23,875 bases of DNA from contig KV424176.1 in assembly GCA_001632435.1 (NCBI GenBank), positions 1 to 23,875 of the forward strand, read 5' to 3'. Source of the DNA: Calocera cornea HHB12733 (taxonomy: Eukaryota > Basidiomycota > Dacrymycetes > Dacrymycetales > Dacrymycetaceae). The notes under the pieces were generated by a model. The model saw only the letters and a program-made list of their open reading frames with translations, had not been told where the DNA came from and searched no databases. Each line of letters starts with the position of its first letter. Position 1 is the first letter of the stretch. Of this stretch, positions 1 to 13,233 are shown piece by piece. The position numbers and the translations under genes were made by a program.

Positions 1-97
1 TACCCTTCCGGACCTGTGACGACTTCACGGAATACGACGCCCTCGGATTGCCCATTCAGACGGACTCCGTACAGTCCTAAACTGAGTGGTGCAGACA

Positions 98-262
98 GCG
101 GCAGTGGGATTGGGCGGCAGTGGCGGCAGTGGGATTGGCGGCAGTGGCGGCAGTGGGATTGGGCGGCAGTGGCGGCAGTGAGACTGGGCGGCAGTGGCGG
201 CAGTGGGACTGGGCGGCAGTGGCGGCAGTGGGACTGGGCGGCAGCAGCGGCAGTGGGGAGAG
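98..262. repeat. 25-bp minisatellite
   Basis: Tandem array of about six units. Each full unit is a doubled 9-mer GGCGGCAGT followed by a 7-base tail, GGGATTG, GAGACTG or GGGACTG, giving 25 bp; one unit is 24 bp because its tail has lost a base. The array begins with a partial unit and decays at the right end (GGCGGCAGCAGCGGCAGT). Because 25 is not a multiple of 3, any open frame through it changes register at each unit, so it is not read here as coding. The strand is G-rich with almost no long pyrimidine runs. Confidence 0.9.
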
Positions 263-841
263 CGGCAGTAATGAGTGGATACAGGAAGGCCCGTGCCCTT
301 TAGACTAGGTACAGCCAACTAACGCTATTTAGGGTGGAATTTACCTCCATATACCTCCATATACATCCGGCGCCAAAATGCATGGAGTCAAATATTTTGG
401 CGTGCTCGCCCCAATCCTGATGTTTCTGGACAACGGTCCCCGAAATTCCCATTCGTGCATTCCCGACAAGAGGCCCGCCTGGATCGGCGAGGCGCCCTCG
501 GCACCACACACCACACACCACACTCGCAACCCTAATTCATCTCATCGCGGCTGCGTGCTGTTATTTCCCTCCTCCTCCTCAGCACACCGCCCGCCGTTCC
601 TTACCTTCTCCTTCCTTGGTCGACCAGCTGCACGAGCTGCAGCCTGGTCCCCCCCGGCGCCCTTATCGTCCCCGCTCTGTGTCTCGACAGCCGCGTAGAT
701 CGGGCCACTCTGTGCGATATCGGGCCACTGCGACCGACAGACCGCAGCGCAGCCGTCATCGCGCGCTGACAACGACGCTCTTTACTACAGCAGTATCTTG
801 ACTATCTCGCTTGACTTCCTGTCGCCCTGCCGTCTCCAACA
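263..841. other. Non-coding upstream region of the beta-helix gene
   Basis: No convincing gene. It holds a short 10-bp-period repeat of TACCTCCATA at about 342-363, a CACAC/CACCA simple-sequence run near 504-523 and pyrimidine-rich tracts near 567-615. The 5' leader and promoter of the gene starting at 842 presumably lie here. I see no clear TATA box. Confidence 0.5.
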
Positions 842-2708
842 ATGCACTTCTCATCACTCGCCCTGCTCGCAGCGGCCTTCGAGCTCGCCCTCGCCTTCGA
901 CCCCTGGGACTTCGCCTCCCTGGCGCACCGCACGCCCTCAGAGCTCGTCCACGCCCGCCGCGCCCTGCACGCCAAAGCCGAGCCGCGCTTCCCCTCCCCC
1001 TACGCAAAGCGACAATCCGCCGCGTGCATCCCCGCCGACCCGGCGAACACAGTGACGGACAGGCTGCAGGCCGCCCTCAACAAGACGGGCGACGTGCTCA
1101 CGCTGTGCCCGAGCCAGAACTACCTCATCCTCCAGCCGATCAACTTCACCGCGAGCGATCAGGAGATACACACGCAGGGCTACCCGACGGACGACACGCG
1201 CGCGTGCTTGACCGTCAATGGGGTCGTGTTCAACGGCACGGGGCACACGACTGCCATTAATGGCCAGTGCACGGGGTGCGACAGGGCGGTGGTGCGGAAC
1301 ATCCAGGTGCGTGTGCTGTCCCCCCCTTAATGAGATAGATGCTCATCAGCGTTTCAGGTCAACGGTACCCGTGGTGGCGCAAACCCCACCGGGGGAGGGG
1401 CGAACCTCGAAATGGGCGGGGACACGTCCGGGCAGCTGATCGAGTACGTGCACTCGTTCGACCCGCGCTCCTGGTCCTGCATGCACATCGCCGAGGGCCC
1501 CTTCACCTGCACCAACGTCACGGTCATCAACAACGACATCGGCCCGTGCGGGTCGGACGTCTTCCAGCAGTGGGCGGATGGGATCAGTCTGAGCTGCATG
1601 AACTCGTATGTCGCGGGCAACTTTGTGGATAATCCCACGGATGGGGGGATTGTCGTGTTCGGATCGCCGGGGAGTCTGGTCGAGAATAACACGATTTGGG
1701 TGACCAAGAATACGCTCCTCGGAGGCCTGAACATGGTCGACTACGACCCCTGGAAGGGCAACTACACCAACACGGTCGTGCAGAACAACCTTGTCGTTGG
1801 CGGCCTCGCGACGGACACGGCGGACGAGACGACGGCGCAGAAGGGGGACAACAACGAGGACGTCATCGTCAAAATTGGCTTGGCTGTCGGGCCGAGGACG
1901 TGGTTCGGGGAGTTCTACTATAACAATGTCAGCCAGAATGGTGTGGCGAGAAACAACCTTTTCACTGGCGCTGTGAGTCATTCACTTTCAGTGGATCGAA
2001 GGGTGCTGATCCTAGTGTTAGTTCGGCTACGGCATCGCTGTCTCCTCCGCATACAACTTTACGATCATGGGCAACATGCTCGCCGGGAACACCTCCTTCA
2101 TCGGCTCGCGCGGCCCGAACTGCTCGACAGACCAAGTGCTCCCCAACCCCGAAGCGTTCGTCTGGAATAGCACGACCGTGACGGACTCGACGATCCAGAG
2201 CGGGTTCGTCAACCTCGACGTCGACTCGCTCACCTGCGTCACCCCGCCGTCAGACGGCAACTACTGGCCGTTCGGCGGCGAGCCTGTACCGGGGACGGAC
2301 GTGGCCGGCGTACCGAACGCAGAGCAGACGAACGGCACCAGCTCAGGCACGGGCAGCTCCGGCTCGTCCGGCACGCTCCCGACCTCCGGCAGCGGTTCCG
2401 GCTCCTCCACCTCTGGCGCGTCCTCCTCCGGCCTCTCCTCAAGCGGCGCGATCGGGCTCGGCGTCGGGCTCGGCCTCGCAGCGCTCTGCGCGCTCCTGCT
2501 GTTTTTTCTGATCCGCTCCTACCGCCGTTCCAGCCAGCGCAACCGACCCGTGTCGGACGTGTACGACCATACGGTCGGCCTGGGCCAGGGGCAGGGGCAG
2601 GGCATGGACATGGACATGAAGGAGCGTGCGCGCGTGCCGAGCTGGCAGGCGTACGGCGGGATCGCCCAGCCGTACGCGCAGCCCGAGGGCGCGTACAGGC
2701 AGATGTGA
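842..2708 (+). CDS. Secreted, membrane-anchored beta-helix-like glycoprotein
   Basis: Three exons, 842-1306, 1358-1972 and 2022-2708, give a 588-residue protein; introns are 51 and 49 bp. A signal peptide covers about residues 1-18. A Kex2-type KR at residues 56-57, just before QSAAC, suggests a short propeptide. The middle (about 60-450) carries many Asn-rich strand-turn units (VINNDIG, VENNTIWV, VVQNNLVVGG, ARNNLFTG), typical of right-handed parallel beta-helix (pectin-lyase fold) proteins, and over ten N-glycosylation sequons. A Ser/Gly-rich stalk (about 465-500) leads to one hydrophobic helix (about 504-524), followed by the basic stop-transfer IRSYRRS and a cytoplasmic tail with a GQGQGQG MDMDM run. 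Inferred: a type I cell-surface protein, ectodomain in the wall. Enzyme activity is not shown; no catalytic residues of a known polysaccharide lyase were identified. The start is the first ATG, before a clear signal peptide. Confidence 0.85.
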
Positions 2709-3581
2709 GCAGCCTGGCGCAGGTGTATTAACTGGTTGGACGGGGGCTACAGCGGGACGGATTTCGCACATTCATTCACATCTCTTACATCTCTCACATC
2801 TCGCACGGCATATCCTTCCTTCGGCTTCCTTCCATTCGATTTCTCTCGGTTTCTCGTTCATGGACTCTACTTATCTTGCGGACTCGGTCACACCTATAGA
2901 AGGATACGTACGCACACTCCCACACCCGCTGGGCCAGTATACAGAACGGTAGTAATACAAACAAAATGCTGCGGCATCGACTCGGACCTCGCGTCGACGC
3001 CGGGTTTCGAGATGACCGTACTGATGATGGGCTGATGATGATAGGTACGCCGGCTTGCTCAGTAAGGAGGAGCTAATGTACGGGTCTTATGGGCTAGGCA
3101 CGTATCAGGAATGTGCTTAAACATTCTTGTAATGACTGTCCATCCAGCCGCTGGCCCTGTTCAAGGCACGGTACGCACCCGTCAGAAGGCTCGAACTGCA
3201 GAAGCCCATGAAAAGCTTCCGCTGTAAGGTTAAGGGAGCCGCTCGCCGTTGTCCCTCCGGTCCGCGCCAGTCAGTCCCTTGCCATCGACCATCGACCATC
3301 GGCCATCGACAATCAACCGCTCTGTCCACGCGCCCGCCAACATCCACATCGAGGCTCGGGCTGTCTGTCATCTGTTGTAGACGCGATATATAAGTCGGTC
3401 TGTGAGGGAAGAGCGCGATTGTTGAGCCGCAGCCGCAGCCGCAGGATCTGGAGAACAACCACCGACACTGGCCCGCTGTTTTAGCAGAGTTGCATAAGCT
3501 CGCCAGCCTACATCACCAGACCCAATCCCTACCACCGCACAACTACCCTACACGGCCCCACACCCTCATACAGCACTGGAC
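2709..3581. promoter_or_regulatory. Intergenic: 3' end of beta-helix gene and PAP1 promoter
   Basis: No gene seen in 873 bp. The left part is AT-richer 3' flank of the preceding gene. The right part holds a repeat of CATCGACCATCGACC type (about 3284-3312), a TATATAA box at 3387-3393 and a triplicated AGCCGC run at about 3425-3442. The TATA box lies about 190 bp before the poly(A) polymerase ATG, which would allow a 5' leader of about 160 nt. Confidence 0.5.
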
Positions 3582-5853
<2,272 letters not shown>

Positions 5854-6539
5854 CCCTGAGAATCCGGCAGAACACCGCTCTGGACTTTACCTGCTCACTT
5901 TGGCGTTCGAGCAGCCAGCAGAGCAGACTGGATCTGGACTTCCACGTGGGCCTGTTCAGCTCAGGCAAGGCGAGCAGCTAGCATCTTCACCCGAATCTCC
6001 GCACGACACTGTAAGTTTACTGTTCTTCGTGTCTCTCGCTGTCGTGCTGGGGAGAGAGGTGCAGATGATTGCAGCAGACATGGCGAGGTGCCGCGCCGCT
6101 GTATGATTATTCCATCTTAGACTCCTCAGCGCTAGTCGACCACAATGTAATACACACATCCTTTTGCAAATAAGTACTATGCCCCCAACAAGCCCGTTTG
6201 TCCATGCTCTTCCGAAGCTCCCCCATTTGGCATCCCAAGCGCCCACGATGACGGCCGCGGTCACAAGCGCGGCAAGCTTCTGCATTGCCACGACGAGGAG
6301 CGAGCGCCACGAAAGGGGTTCGGGTTGTCGCCCGCACGCCCCGCACCGGCCTCTTCGTCACGCCTGCCGGGAGAGCAGCACTCACGCAGCCGCGTACCCG
6401 CATACCCTCCTGCCGTCCCGCACCCGCCGGTCTCTGCCAGTCTGAATCTGCTCTTGCCTCCTGACGACCACGACCCACGACCCACGGACGATAACGACCA
6501 TCCCTGTCCCAACAATCACACGCGAGCGCATACCCCAGA
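5854..6539. other. Intergenic between PAP1 and VWA gene
   Basis: 686 bp with no supportable gene. It contains the PAP1 3' flank and the 5' leader and promoter of the VWA gene. Open frames here are short or are shadows of the low-complexity coding region downstream. I see no clear TATA box. Confidence 0.5.
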
Positions 6540-8292
6540 ATGGGAAATGAGCAGAGCTCGCCCACGAGCCCGACAACGAGGCGTGAGCTGTCAGTCTCCC
6601 AGCGGCCGGCCCAAGCTGCACAGGGCGGCCGCTCACCTTCGTACTCCTCTCGTCCATCGGGAGGGTCAGCTCGGCGAGCATCGACGACAGCGCGGCCTCC
6701 TCCGCTGGGCACTCCAAGACGAGCATCACCGCCAAATCGTAGCCCCGCCGCGCCCAGCAGCACGTTGCACGCAAGCGCGCCCGTTTCTCGAGTTCCTTCG
6801 CGCACTTCTCCTCTGCCCTCTCCTCGACCGTCTGCTCCTCCTCCCCTACCCGCTCCACGAGTAGATCGCACGCCGCCGCCAGCAACCATGTCACCGCCAG
6901 CGGCCGCACCACCCAGGATCATCACCTCACAGGCAGAGCGGCCTCTTTCACAAATATCAACATCTTCTGGCGTCCCACCACCGCCGTATTCCCCCGTCGA
7001 TGAGCGCCTGATACAGCAGTTCGCGGCGATGAACATGCCCGGAGGGGAGGATGCGGTCGAAGAGCCCGAGGTGTTCTCCACTCCCCAGTCCACGTCAATA
7101 GACCTCCCATCGCAGACCTTCGACAGGACCGAAGCAGCGGTGAACCGCACCCCCTCGTCTGCCCGCTCTGGCTCCAACCCCCGACCACCTTCACAGAGAC
7201 GACACGGCAGCGGCGGGTCCACGGGCTCGACGCACCGCCGAACCCAGTCCTCCTCGAGCCAGAGCCATCCCCAATCCCGGCACCGGGACCTCCCCCCGAC
7301 TCCGGGGACCGATGACGAGTCCGACCTACCGCCGACCGTGCGCCCGCACGCCATCTACCGCCCTGCTACGCCTCCCGCGTCCGCGGGGTCGAGGCACACG
7401 TCCTTCCGCGTTAGATCGCCGACGCAGGAGCCGCACGCGCCGGAGCTGGCGAGGCAGACGAGCCATGGGTCGACGACTAGTCGGGGCAGTCATCGCAGGA
7501 GAGGGTCGGGCCAGGCGGAGGACCCGCTTGTCCTGCTCAGGAAGTATGATACGATCATCCTGGTGGATGACAGTGTTTCGGTGCGTGCCCTTGCGAGACT
7601 CGACGGCTATCCTACTGATCTGAACACAGATGGCGGATCTGTGGTATGAGGCGAAGAGCGCGCTCGCGGAGATCGCTACGATGGCTGCAAAGTATGACAT
7701 TGATGGGGTGGACATCTACTTCGTGAACGACAGGAAACAAGGAATTGGTCTAAAGGTATGCGGTGCCCACCGATCTTTCGTTCCATTCGTTGACACATGG
7801 CTTCAGACCGCAGACGCGGTTATAGCTCTGTTCGATTCCATTGAACCGGCAGGTCAGGACTCCGAGATCGCTGGGCGACTCGAGGAGTTCCTGCTGCCAT
7901 ACCTCAGTCGAATCGAGAAGTACCAACAAGCCGTCGAGCTCGGTACCGCGGCGCACCTGCAACTGCAAAAAGTCCGGCCGATCAACTTCATAATCCTCAC
8001 GGACGGCGTCCCGTCAGACGACCCCGAATCCGTCATCGTCTCCGCGGCGCGCAGGCTGGATGCGCAGAACTTCCCGCTCTCGCAGGTCGGGATCCAGTTT
8101 GTCCAGCTGGGCGATGACCCGGAGGCCACGGAAGTGCTGCAGCATCTGGACGATGGGCTCGGGAAGGCGTACGGCATTCGGGATATCGTCGACTGGACGC
8201 TACTGCCTGAGGGCAGGCTCGACGCCGGTGTACTGACGAAGATCCTCTTGGGTGGTATCAATAGGCGCGTGGACGGGAAAGCGGGTCACTGA
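6540..8292 (+). CDS. VWA-domain protein, probably N-myristoylated
   Basis: Three exons, 6540-7580, 7630-7755 and 7807-8292, give 550 residues; introns are 49 and 51 bp. The protein starts MGNEQSS, a good N-myristoylation signal (Gly2, Ser6), suggesting attachment to the cytoplasmic face of a membrane. Residues 8-330 are disordered and rich in Ser, Pro, Arg and Thr, with PPPPYSP (a possible WW-domain ligand). The C-terminal 220 residues form a von Willebrand factor A domain: YDTIILVDDSVS (MIDAS DxSxS at 343-347, split by the first intron), a central helix region, then NFIILTDGVPSDDPESV (about 449-465) and a final LLGGINRR. The second intron is a multiple of three without a stop, so retention would insert 17 residues; I removed it because the flanking sequence then aligns with the usual VWA spacing. 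This type of fungal VWA protein has no established function. It converges on the GCP5 gene, stop to stop 206 bp apart. Confidence 0.88.
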
Positions 8293-8498
8293 TGCCGCGA
8301 CAAAGAGTGCTAACGTTATGTTCCACTATGTTCCAGTCCTATTTCCGGTTTGGTTATTGCGGTGCAATTTGTCCCAGAATCCTGAAATATCTATCCACTG
8401 TGCTAGTATACAGAAAACAAAATGATACCATGCTTGCTTGATCAATACACTATTGGGGTACCAGTTACGTGCGTGAGTCATCATGAGTCATTATATCG

Positions 8499-11400
8499 TT
8501 ACAAGTCCCAATCTTCCAGGCAGAACGCCAACACCTCGAATGTGGCGGCATCCGGACCTCCATCGCTCGCAATCTTCTCGGCGCCTCTTCTCAAATATCT
8601 TACCAGCCTATCCATTTCATTTGACATCCGATCGATCCGTGCAGCAATAGTTTCGTCCGCAAACGAGATGGTGGCACCCATTGACATTGACTGCTCCACA
8701 ATTGACTGCTGTGGAAATGCATCATCCTCTGACTCTGACGAGTCGTCATCAGATAGTATATCTTCAGAGAAGCCGACGATGTTCTGCTTTCGGAGATGTC
8801 GCTTTTGCCGCCTCGTCTTGCGTCTTCTCCCGTCTGGCGTACCCGCGGTTCCTCTTGTAACCCGGCTGGGAACTTCCCCCGAGAGGGCAGTATAGCAGTC
8901 GCCGAAGCGTAACGCAATGTCGAGTATGTTTATCACGGCTTTGTGGAGGGAGTTTGTAGACTCAGACAGCAAGCACTTGGTGGAGAGTCGCTCCAAGTGA
9001 GCGTCGTGGACATTGATCATGTCGTCTAGGCTGCGACTCGCCTTCAGAGTGCTATGAAAGCTTTGAAGCTGGGCGTGGATGACAGTGGAATATATGAAGG
9101 ATGTCAGGGTGTTCAGAAACCAGCTGAGTTTGCTTCGGAAAGCAAAGAAGTTCTTGATGTCTTCCGTGGCCGATTCTTCCCATAAATCGACATGTTTCCG
9201 GAGACCACGGCGGACAACGATACCGTCAATGAGTCGCTTAGCACGTCGAACTTGCATGAGGAGAACGAAGACGGTTGAGTACTTCTGCAGCGTTTCCGGC
9301 GTCAGGAGATATAGCAGAGGTATAGGCACCTTGACGACGGTGGTTTAGGATTACACCAATAATAACGGGATGATGCTCACCTCATATGTCACCGATAGGC
9401 CAGACAGACACCGTGTCATCCTCGCGGCAGCATCCTCCCGTGGTTTGGTGTACCAGAAACGCAGCAGCGACGCGTCGATGCGGCTTTCTGATCGTGTGGC
9501 AAGAAGATCTCGGAAAGCTGCATTGAGTGCATGGTAATCAAACCACGTATGACGGGTTTCAAGCTGTAGATCAACATCAGAGTCAATGCCTGCCAGAAAT
9601 AGGACCATACAACGTGCTTACGCGGTCGAATATGACGTTGGCTAAGTCATTCATCAAATCTCCACGTCGAAACAGATATACATCCTCAATGACGGCAAAG
9701 TGCTGCCACATTTGGCATGTATCCACAACGACGCCGTACAGTTGTGCTTGTGAAAGCGCACACTGCGGCAAAAGGTGCTCTGTAACAGTCGCTTCCAGGT
9801 CCCGTGGCTCCCACAGTTCGGCCCGAGAGTGGGCCAGCACATCAGACAGACGTGTTTCTTGGTGGGAAGCACCGTATTCGATCCCCAAGGCATTCAGCAA
9901 TGCCCGGGCTTTGCCAGCACCCAAAATCTGGCTGGTCATCGAATGAAGAAACGCAGGAATTGATGGCTTCTTTCCCTGACTCTCCAAGGTGTGGAAGTCA
10001 TAGGCCGACGACCAGAATATCGGATCGGACATCAGGATTTCTGCATCGTGCCGGATGAAAAAGTCCCCGCTATCTTCCGACTCGAGTCCATCTTCATCAT
10101 ACATCGTTTCTCCAGCTTTGCCTTCCTGTAGCCAGTCGATTGTCGCATGCCAGATAGGCTGCGCCGTTGCCAGGAAGATTTGAAGCAGTCTCTTCGCGTC
10201 ATCTTCGTTCGCCATGGTGTACTGTGTCTTGTAAGCGGCAAACAGAAGATCGAGTAGGCTGCTTGACAGTGCTAGAGGAGCGAGGCCAAAGTCGTCTTGT
10301 ACCATCAGGTCGAAATCGTTCTGGGCAGGACGCACAAATTTCTCCACCTTGTCCGCGACATCGACAAGGAGCTCGAGAACTGATATCCTGTCTTCCAGCT
10401 CATGAGAGAGATTGAGAAGACTGACGGCCATCGAAGGGCCATTACCGCCTTGTGCAGCGCACAACGCCTGTTCCTTGGAGGAGCACCAAGATTGAAAGAC
10501 CTGTATTTGCAGCTCCGCGGCTTCGGCGAACGCTTCAGCTGTTCGCGAAATTGCCTTTGGTTGCTTCTTATCTCTTCCGCTGGCAATTGTCTTAAAAAAG
10601 TGGTGTAATCGCAGCGGAATGGAGGCAGACGATGCGAATGTGGAAAGGAGGGAGAGATACGTTCGGGATGTGAGATGAAGAAGGCGTGGGGCCGAAGGTC
10701 GGATATCGACGGTCGGCGGCTCTCGTTCTGTACCAGGGTGGATGACGAGAAGATTGTTGTCTAGACCTTGGAGCGCTAGGAAAACTTCACGCAACGCATC
10801 CACCTCATTGATGAAGTTCTGCATAGCGAGTAAGTATGCTGTCATGGGCATAATTCAACCACGCACTCCTCGACTTGGACCTCCGAAGCGCATCCCACCG
10901 GAATCGTTCCCATAAGAAGCCCTCATCAAAGTGGGTTCAAGGGTTTCTGCCTTCGACAAGTCGAATGGCCCGTCAAGGTCCCCGTCTATGCGCCAGTGCT
11001 CCTTCCAGTACTGCCGGTCTAGCATCTCATCCAGCTCCATCTGAGCTCTTGCTGCGGCAAGCTCTGATGCGCTGACGAAGTCCTCAGACTCGTCCACTCG
11101 CTTCTCGCTTGGTGCGTGTGTGGTTGGCGGGGAGGAGGATGGCGACTGCAGGCGATCATCATCCGATAGCTCGCTTAGGGAGTCAGATGAAGACCAAGAA
11201 CTTGTTCGCCGTTTTGCTTTCTTCGACTGCGGTTTCGAATCAGCGCCTTCCCAGTGTTCCCCCTCGAATGGTTCTTCGGCCATTATGGTCTCCCAGGTCA
11301 AAGCACTGGGTACTCGGAAAGGATCCTTTGCCTTGTCGAGTACCAACGATGCATATGTGTGGGTTGCAGGTGCCGGAGGCAAGGAAAGACATATCTGAAT

Positions 11401-11836
11401 ATACTCAGCTGTCATTGTTCAGGGCGATGGTAGCGGAGCGCACCAAAAACTGCAAGTGATCTGGCAGAGAAGACATCTTCACCCCCGCCTCCATTGGTTG
11501 CCTCTCTTCGACATCAGCTGTCAGTGCCGAGTAGGTATGTTCAAGCGCTTCCGCAAGATTATCCTGCGACCGCACCTTTGCCTTTTGGATCAGCCTAGGA
11601 AATGTCAGGCTATCGTCTGTAGACATCATACTTTGGACATACCCCTTGAACTTGCTGTCTATCTCGAACATGTCCGACGCGGTGCCTGTCTTCGCGTTCC
11701 GCAGGGTCCGTCGCATGTTCGCACAGAACTTGACGAATTGACTTGGATTGGCTTCCCTCGTAACATGCATAAGCTGAGAGACCAGAACCTCTCCAAGCTG
11801 CTCTCTGGCCGCCGCCTGGGTAGTTTGGTGAGCCAT
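8499..11836 (-). CDS. Gamma-tubulin complex component, GCP5-like
   Basis: Part of the gamma-tubulin ring complex that nucleates microtubules at the spindle pole body. Five exons on the minus strand: 11836-11444, 11394-10867, 10818-9622, 9563-9381 and 9329-8499, giving 1043 residues; introns are 49, 48, 58 and 51 bp. An N-terminal helix region leads to LPDHLQFL-ICLSLPPAPATHTYAS, the join across intron 1, then an acidic linker. The GRIP1 region holds NFINEVDALREVFLALQG and the GRIP2 (C-terminal) region has VPIPLLYLLTPETLQKYSTVF, the classic Spc97/Spc98 motif, and KLSWFLNTL. A basic then acidic insert (GRRRKTRRQKR, SDDDSSESEDD) lies near 935-970. GCP5/Mod21 is preferred over GCP4 or GCP6 because of the N-terminal block and length, but this is inference. 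An in-frame upstream ATG pair at 11908/11905 would add 24 residues; 11836 was chosen because those residues look unlike a conserved start. Confidence 0.88.
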
Positions 11837-11964
11837 CTTCGCGGTGTGGGTGACAACGGGAATGCGTCGCGTTCCCTGCCTTTCGACGCGTTCAGGGACC
11901 ACCATCACTCAAGGGCGCGTTTTTGAATCCGTTAGACTGCCCTTCTCCTACGAGGTCAACCACC
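11837..11964. promoter_or_regulatory. Divergent promoter, GCP5 and MGM101
   Basis: Only 128 bp separate the two divergent start codons, so both genes must use this short stretch and possibly each other's first exon. It includes a pyrimidine-rich CCTTCTCCTAC run just before the MGM101 start, whose context is CACCATG. No TATA box is visible. Shared regulation is inferred from layout only. Confidence 0.5.
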
Positions 11965-13028
11965 ATGTCGACTCTTTCCAAATTCGCGATCGGTGCGAGG
12001 GTTGCCCGACCTCAGATGATCGTCTCAGCTCCCAGATATATATTCAGGGTCGGGTATGCAACAGTGAAACCCCAGAGCACCACCCCCACACCAGCTGCCA
12101 AGGTGCCAAGCTACTCGAGACCTGCTACTCGCTCCGCCTCTGCAGCTGCGACGTCCGCGAAAGGTGCCGGCAATCCAGACATCGCCGAGGAGATTGACAT
12201 CGACGTCGAGAGATCTGATACAACTGTCCCAAGTGCTGAAGGATCTGCACCTTGGATCGACGGTCTCATACCTGTGGAGACTGGCGAAGGGCGTCCGACA
12301 GACTGGTCGAGGAGCTATCACGGATTATCCAGTCAGCCATTCGCCAAGGAAATTGCAGAAGTTCTTCTTGCGCCGATAGACCCGTTGGATGTGGAGATCA
12401 AGCCTGGTATGATCTGAAACCCCTCCCTACAGCCTGCTGTTCGCTATGCTGAACCTCATATAGATGGCTTGCTTTATCTACCAGAAATCAAGTATCGTCG
12501 TATTCTCAACAAAGCGTTCGGACCTGGAGGCTGGGGACTGGCGCCTCGCAGCGAGACGAATGTGAGTCCGAAGGTGGTCAGCAGGGAGTACGCACTAGTC
12601 TGCCTTGGGAGGTGAGTCACATCCATGATGTCTCAACGGCACAAAAGCTGAACAGTCACCACCAGGTTGGTCGGCATCGCTCGCGGAGAGCAAGAGTACT
12701 TTGACCCCTCTGGCATTGCGACTGCGACCGAAGCATGCAAGAGCAACGCGTTGATGCGTTGCTGCAAGGATCTGGGCATTGCAAGCGAGCTTTGGTATGT
12801 CTTCCCGCGACACGTGAATGGGTAGTGTGCTCACGAGAGCACTAGGGACCCTCGCTTCATTCGCGAATTCAAGGCGAAGTACTGCACGGAGGTCTTTGCT
12901 ACGCATGTGGTTACTCAGCGGAAGTAAGTGCTCCTGTTCCATGATTGAGAAGATGCCTGAGCCTGTTACTCAGGAAGAAGCTCTGGAAGCGGAAAGAGGC
13001 AAAAATTGAGTACCCCTACAAGGAGTGA
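11965..13028 (+). CDS. MGM101: Mitochondrial genome maintenance protein MGM101
   Basis: A Rad52-related single-strand annealing protein of mitochondrial nucleoids, needed for recombination and repair of mtDNA. Five exons: 11965-12406, 12464-12611, 12666-12794, 12846-12923 and 12974-13028, giving 283 residues (yeast 269). The N-terminus is rich in Ser, Arg and Ala with no early acidic residues ([26 protein letters not shown]), a mitochondrial targeting presequence. The conserved core begins at [10 protein letters not shown] and includes [32 protein letters not shown], the [22 protein letters not shown] block, [32 protein letters not shown] and a basic end [10 protein letters not shown]. The protein is complete. 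The start has a strong CACCATG context; an upstream TTG in frame was ignored. The Moco gene follows in tandem 205 bp downstream. Confidence 0.96.
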
Positions 13029-13233
13029 ATTCTTGGTCCAGCGGGTAGCATATTCCCTGTAGCTATAGATGTGTGCCGCTAATCTTGTCATTGATACATC
13101 CACTACGAAGCACCCTTCATGTAATATGACTTCTGTCCCTTGTGAAAGCACTCCGCTGTCGCGTCCCTGATAAGTTCCGCTCGTGGAGTAGGCTTTCACG
13201 CATCCTTTCATCCACATTGTCTATCTCCGGAGC

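Noticed and set aside
16..303. Open frame through the minisatellite
   Set aside because: The 25-bp unit shifts register at each copy, so the frame is chance; the product is only Trp/Gln/Gly-rich repeat.
1346..1981. 211-codon minus-strand open frame
   Set aside because: Shadow of the second exon of the beta-helix gene, which has a signal peptide, splice sites and repeated motifs on the plus strand.
6107..7354. 415-codon open frame on the minus strand
   Set aside because: It is antisense to the Ser/Pro/Arg-rich, GC-rich first exon of the VWA gene; its Gly/Arg/Ser-rich product has no domain and is a compositional shadow.
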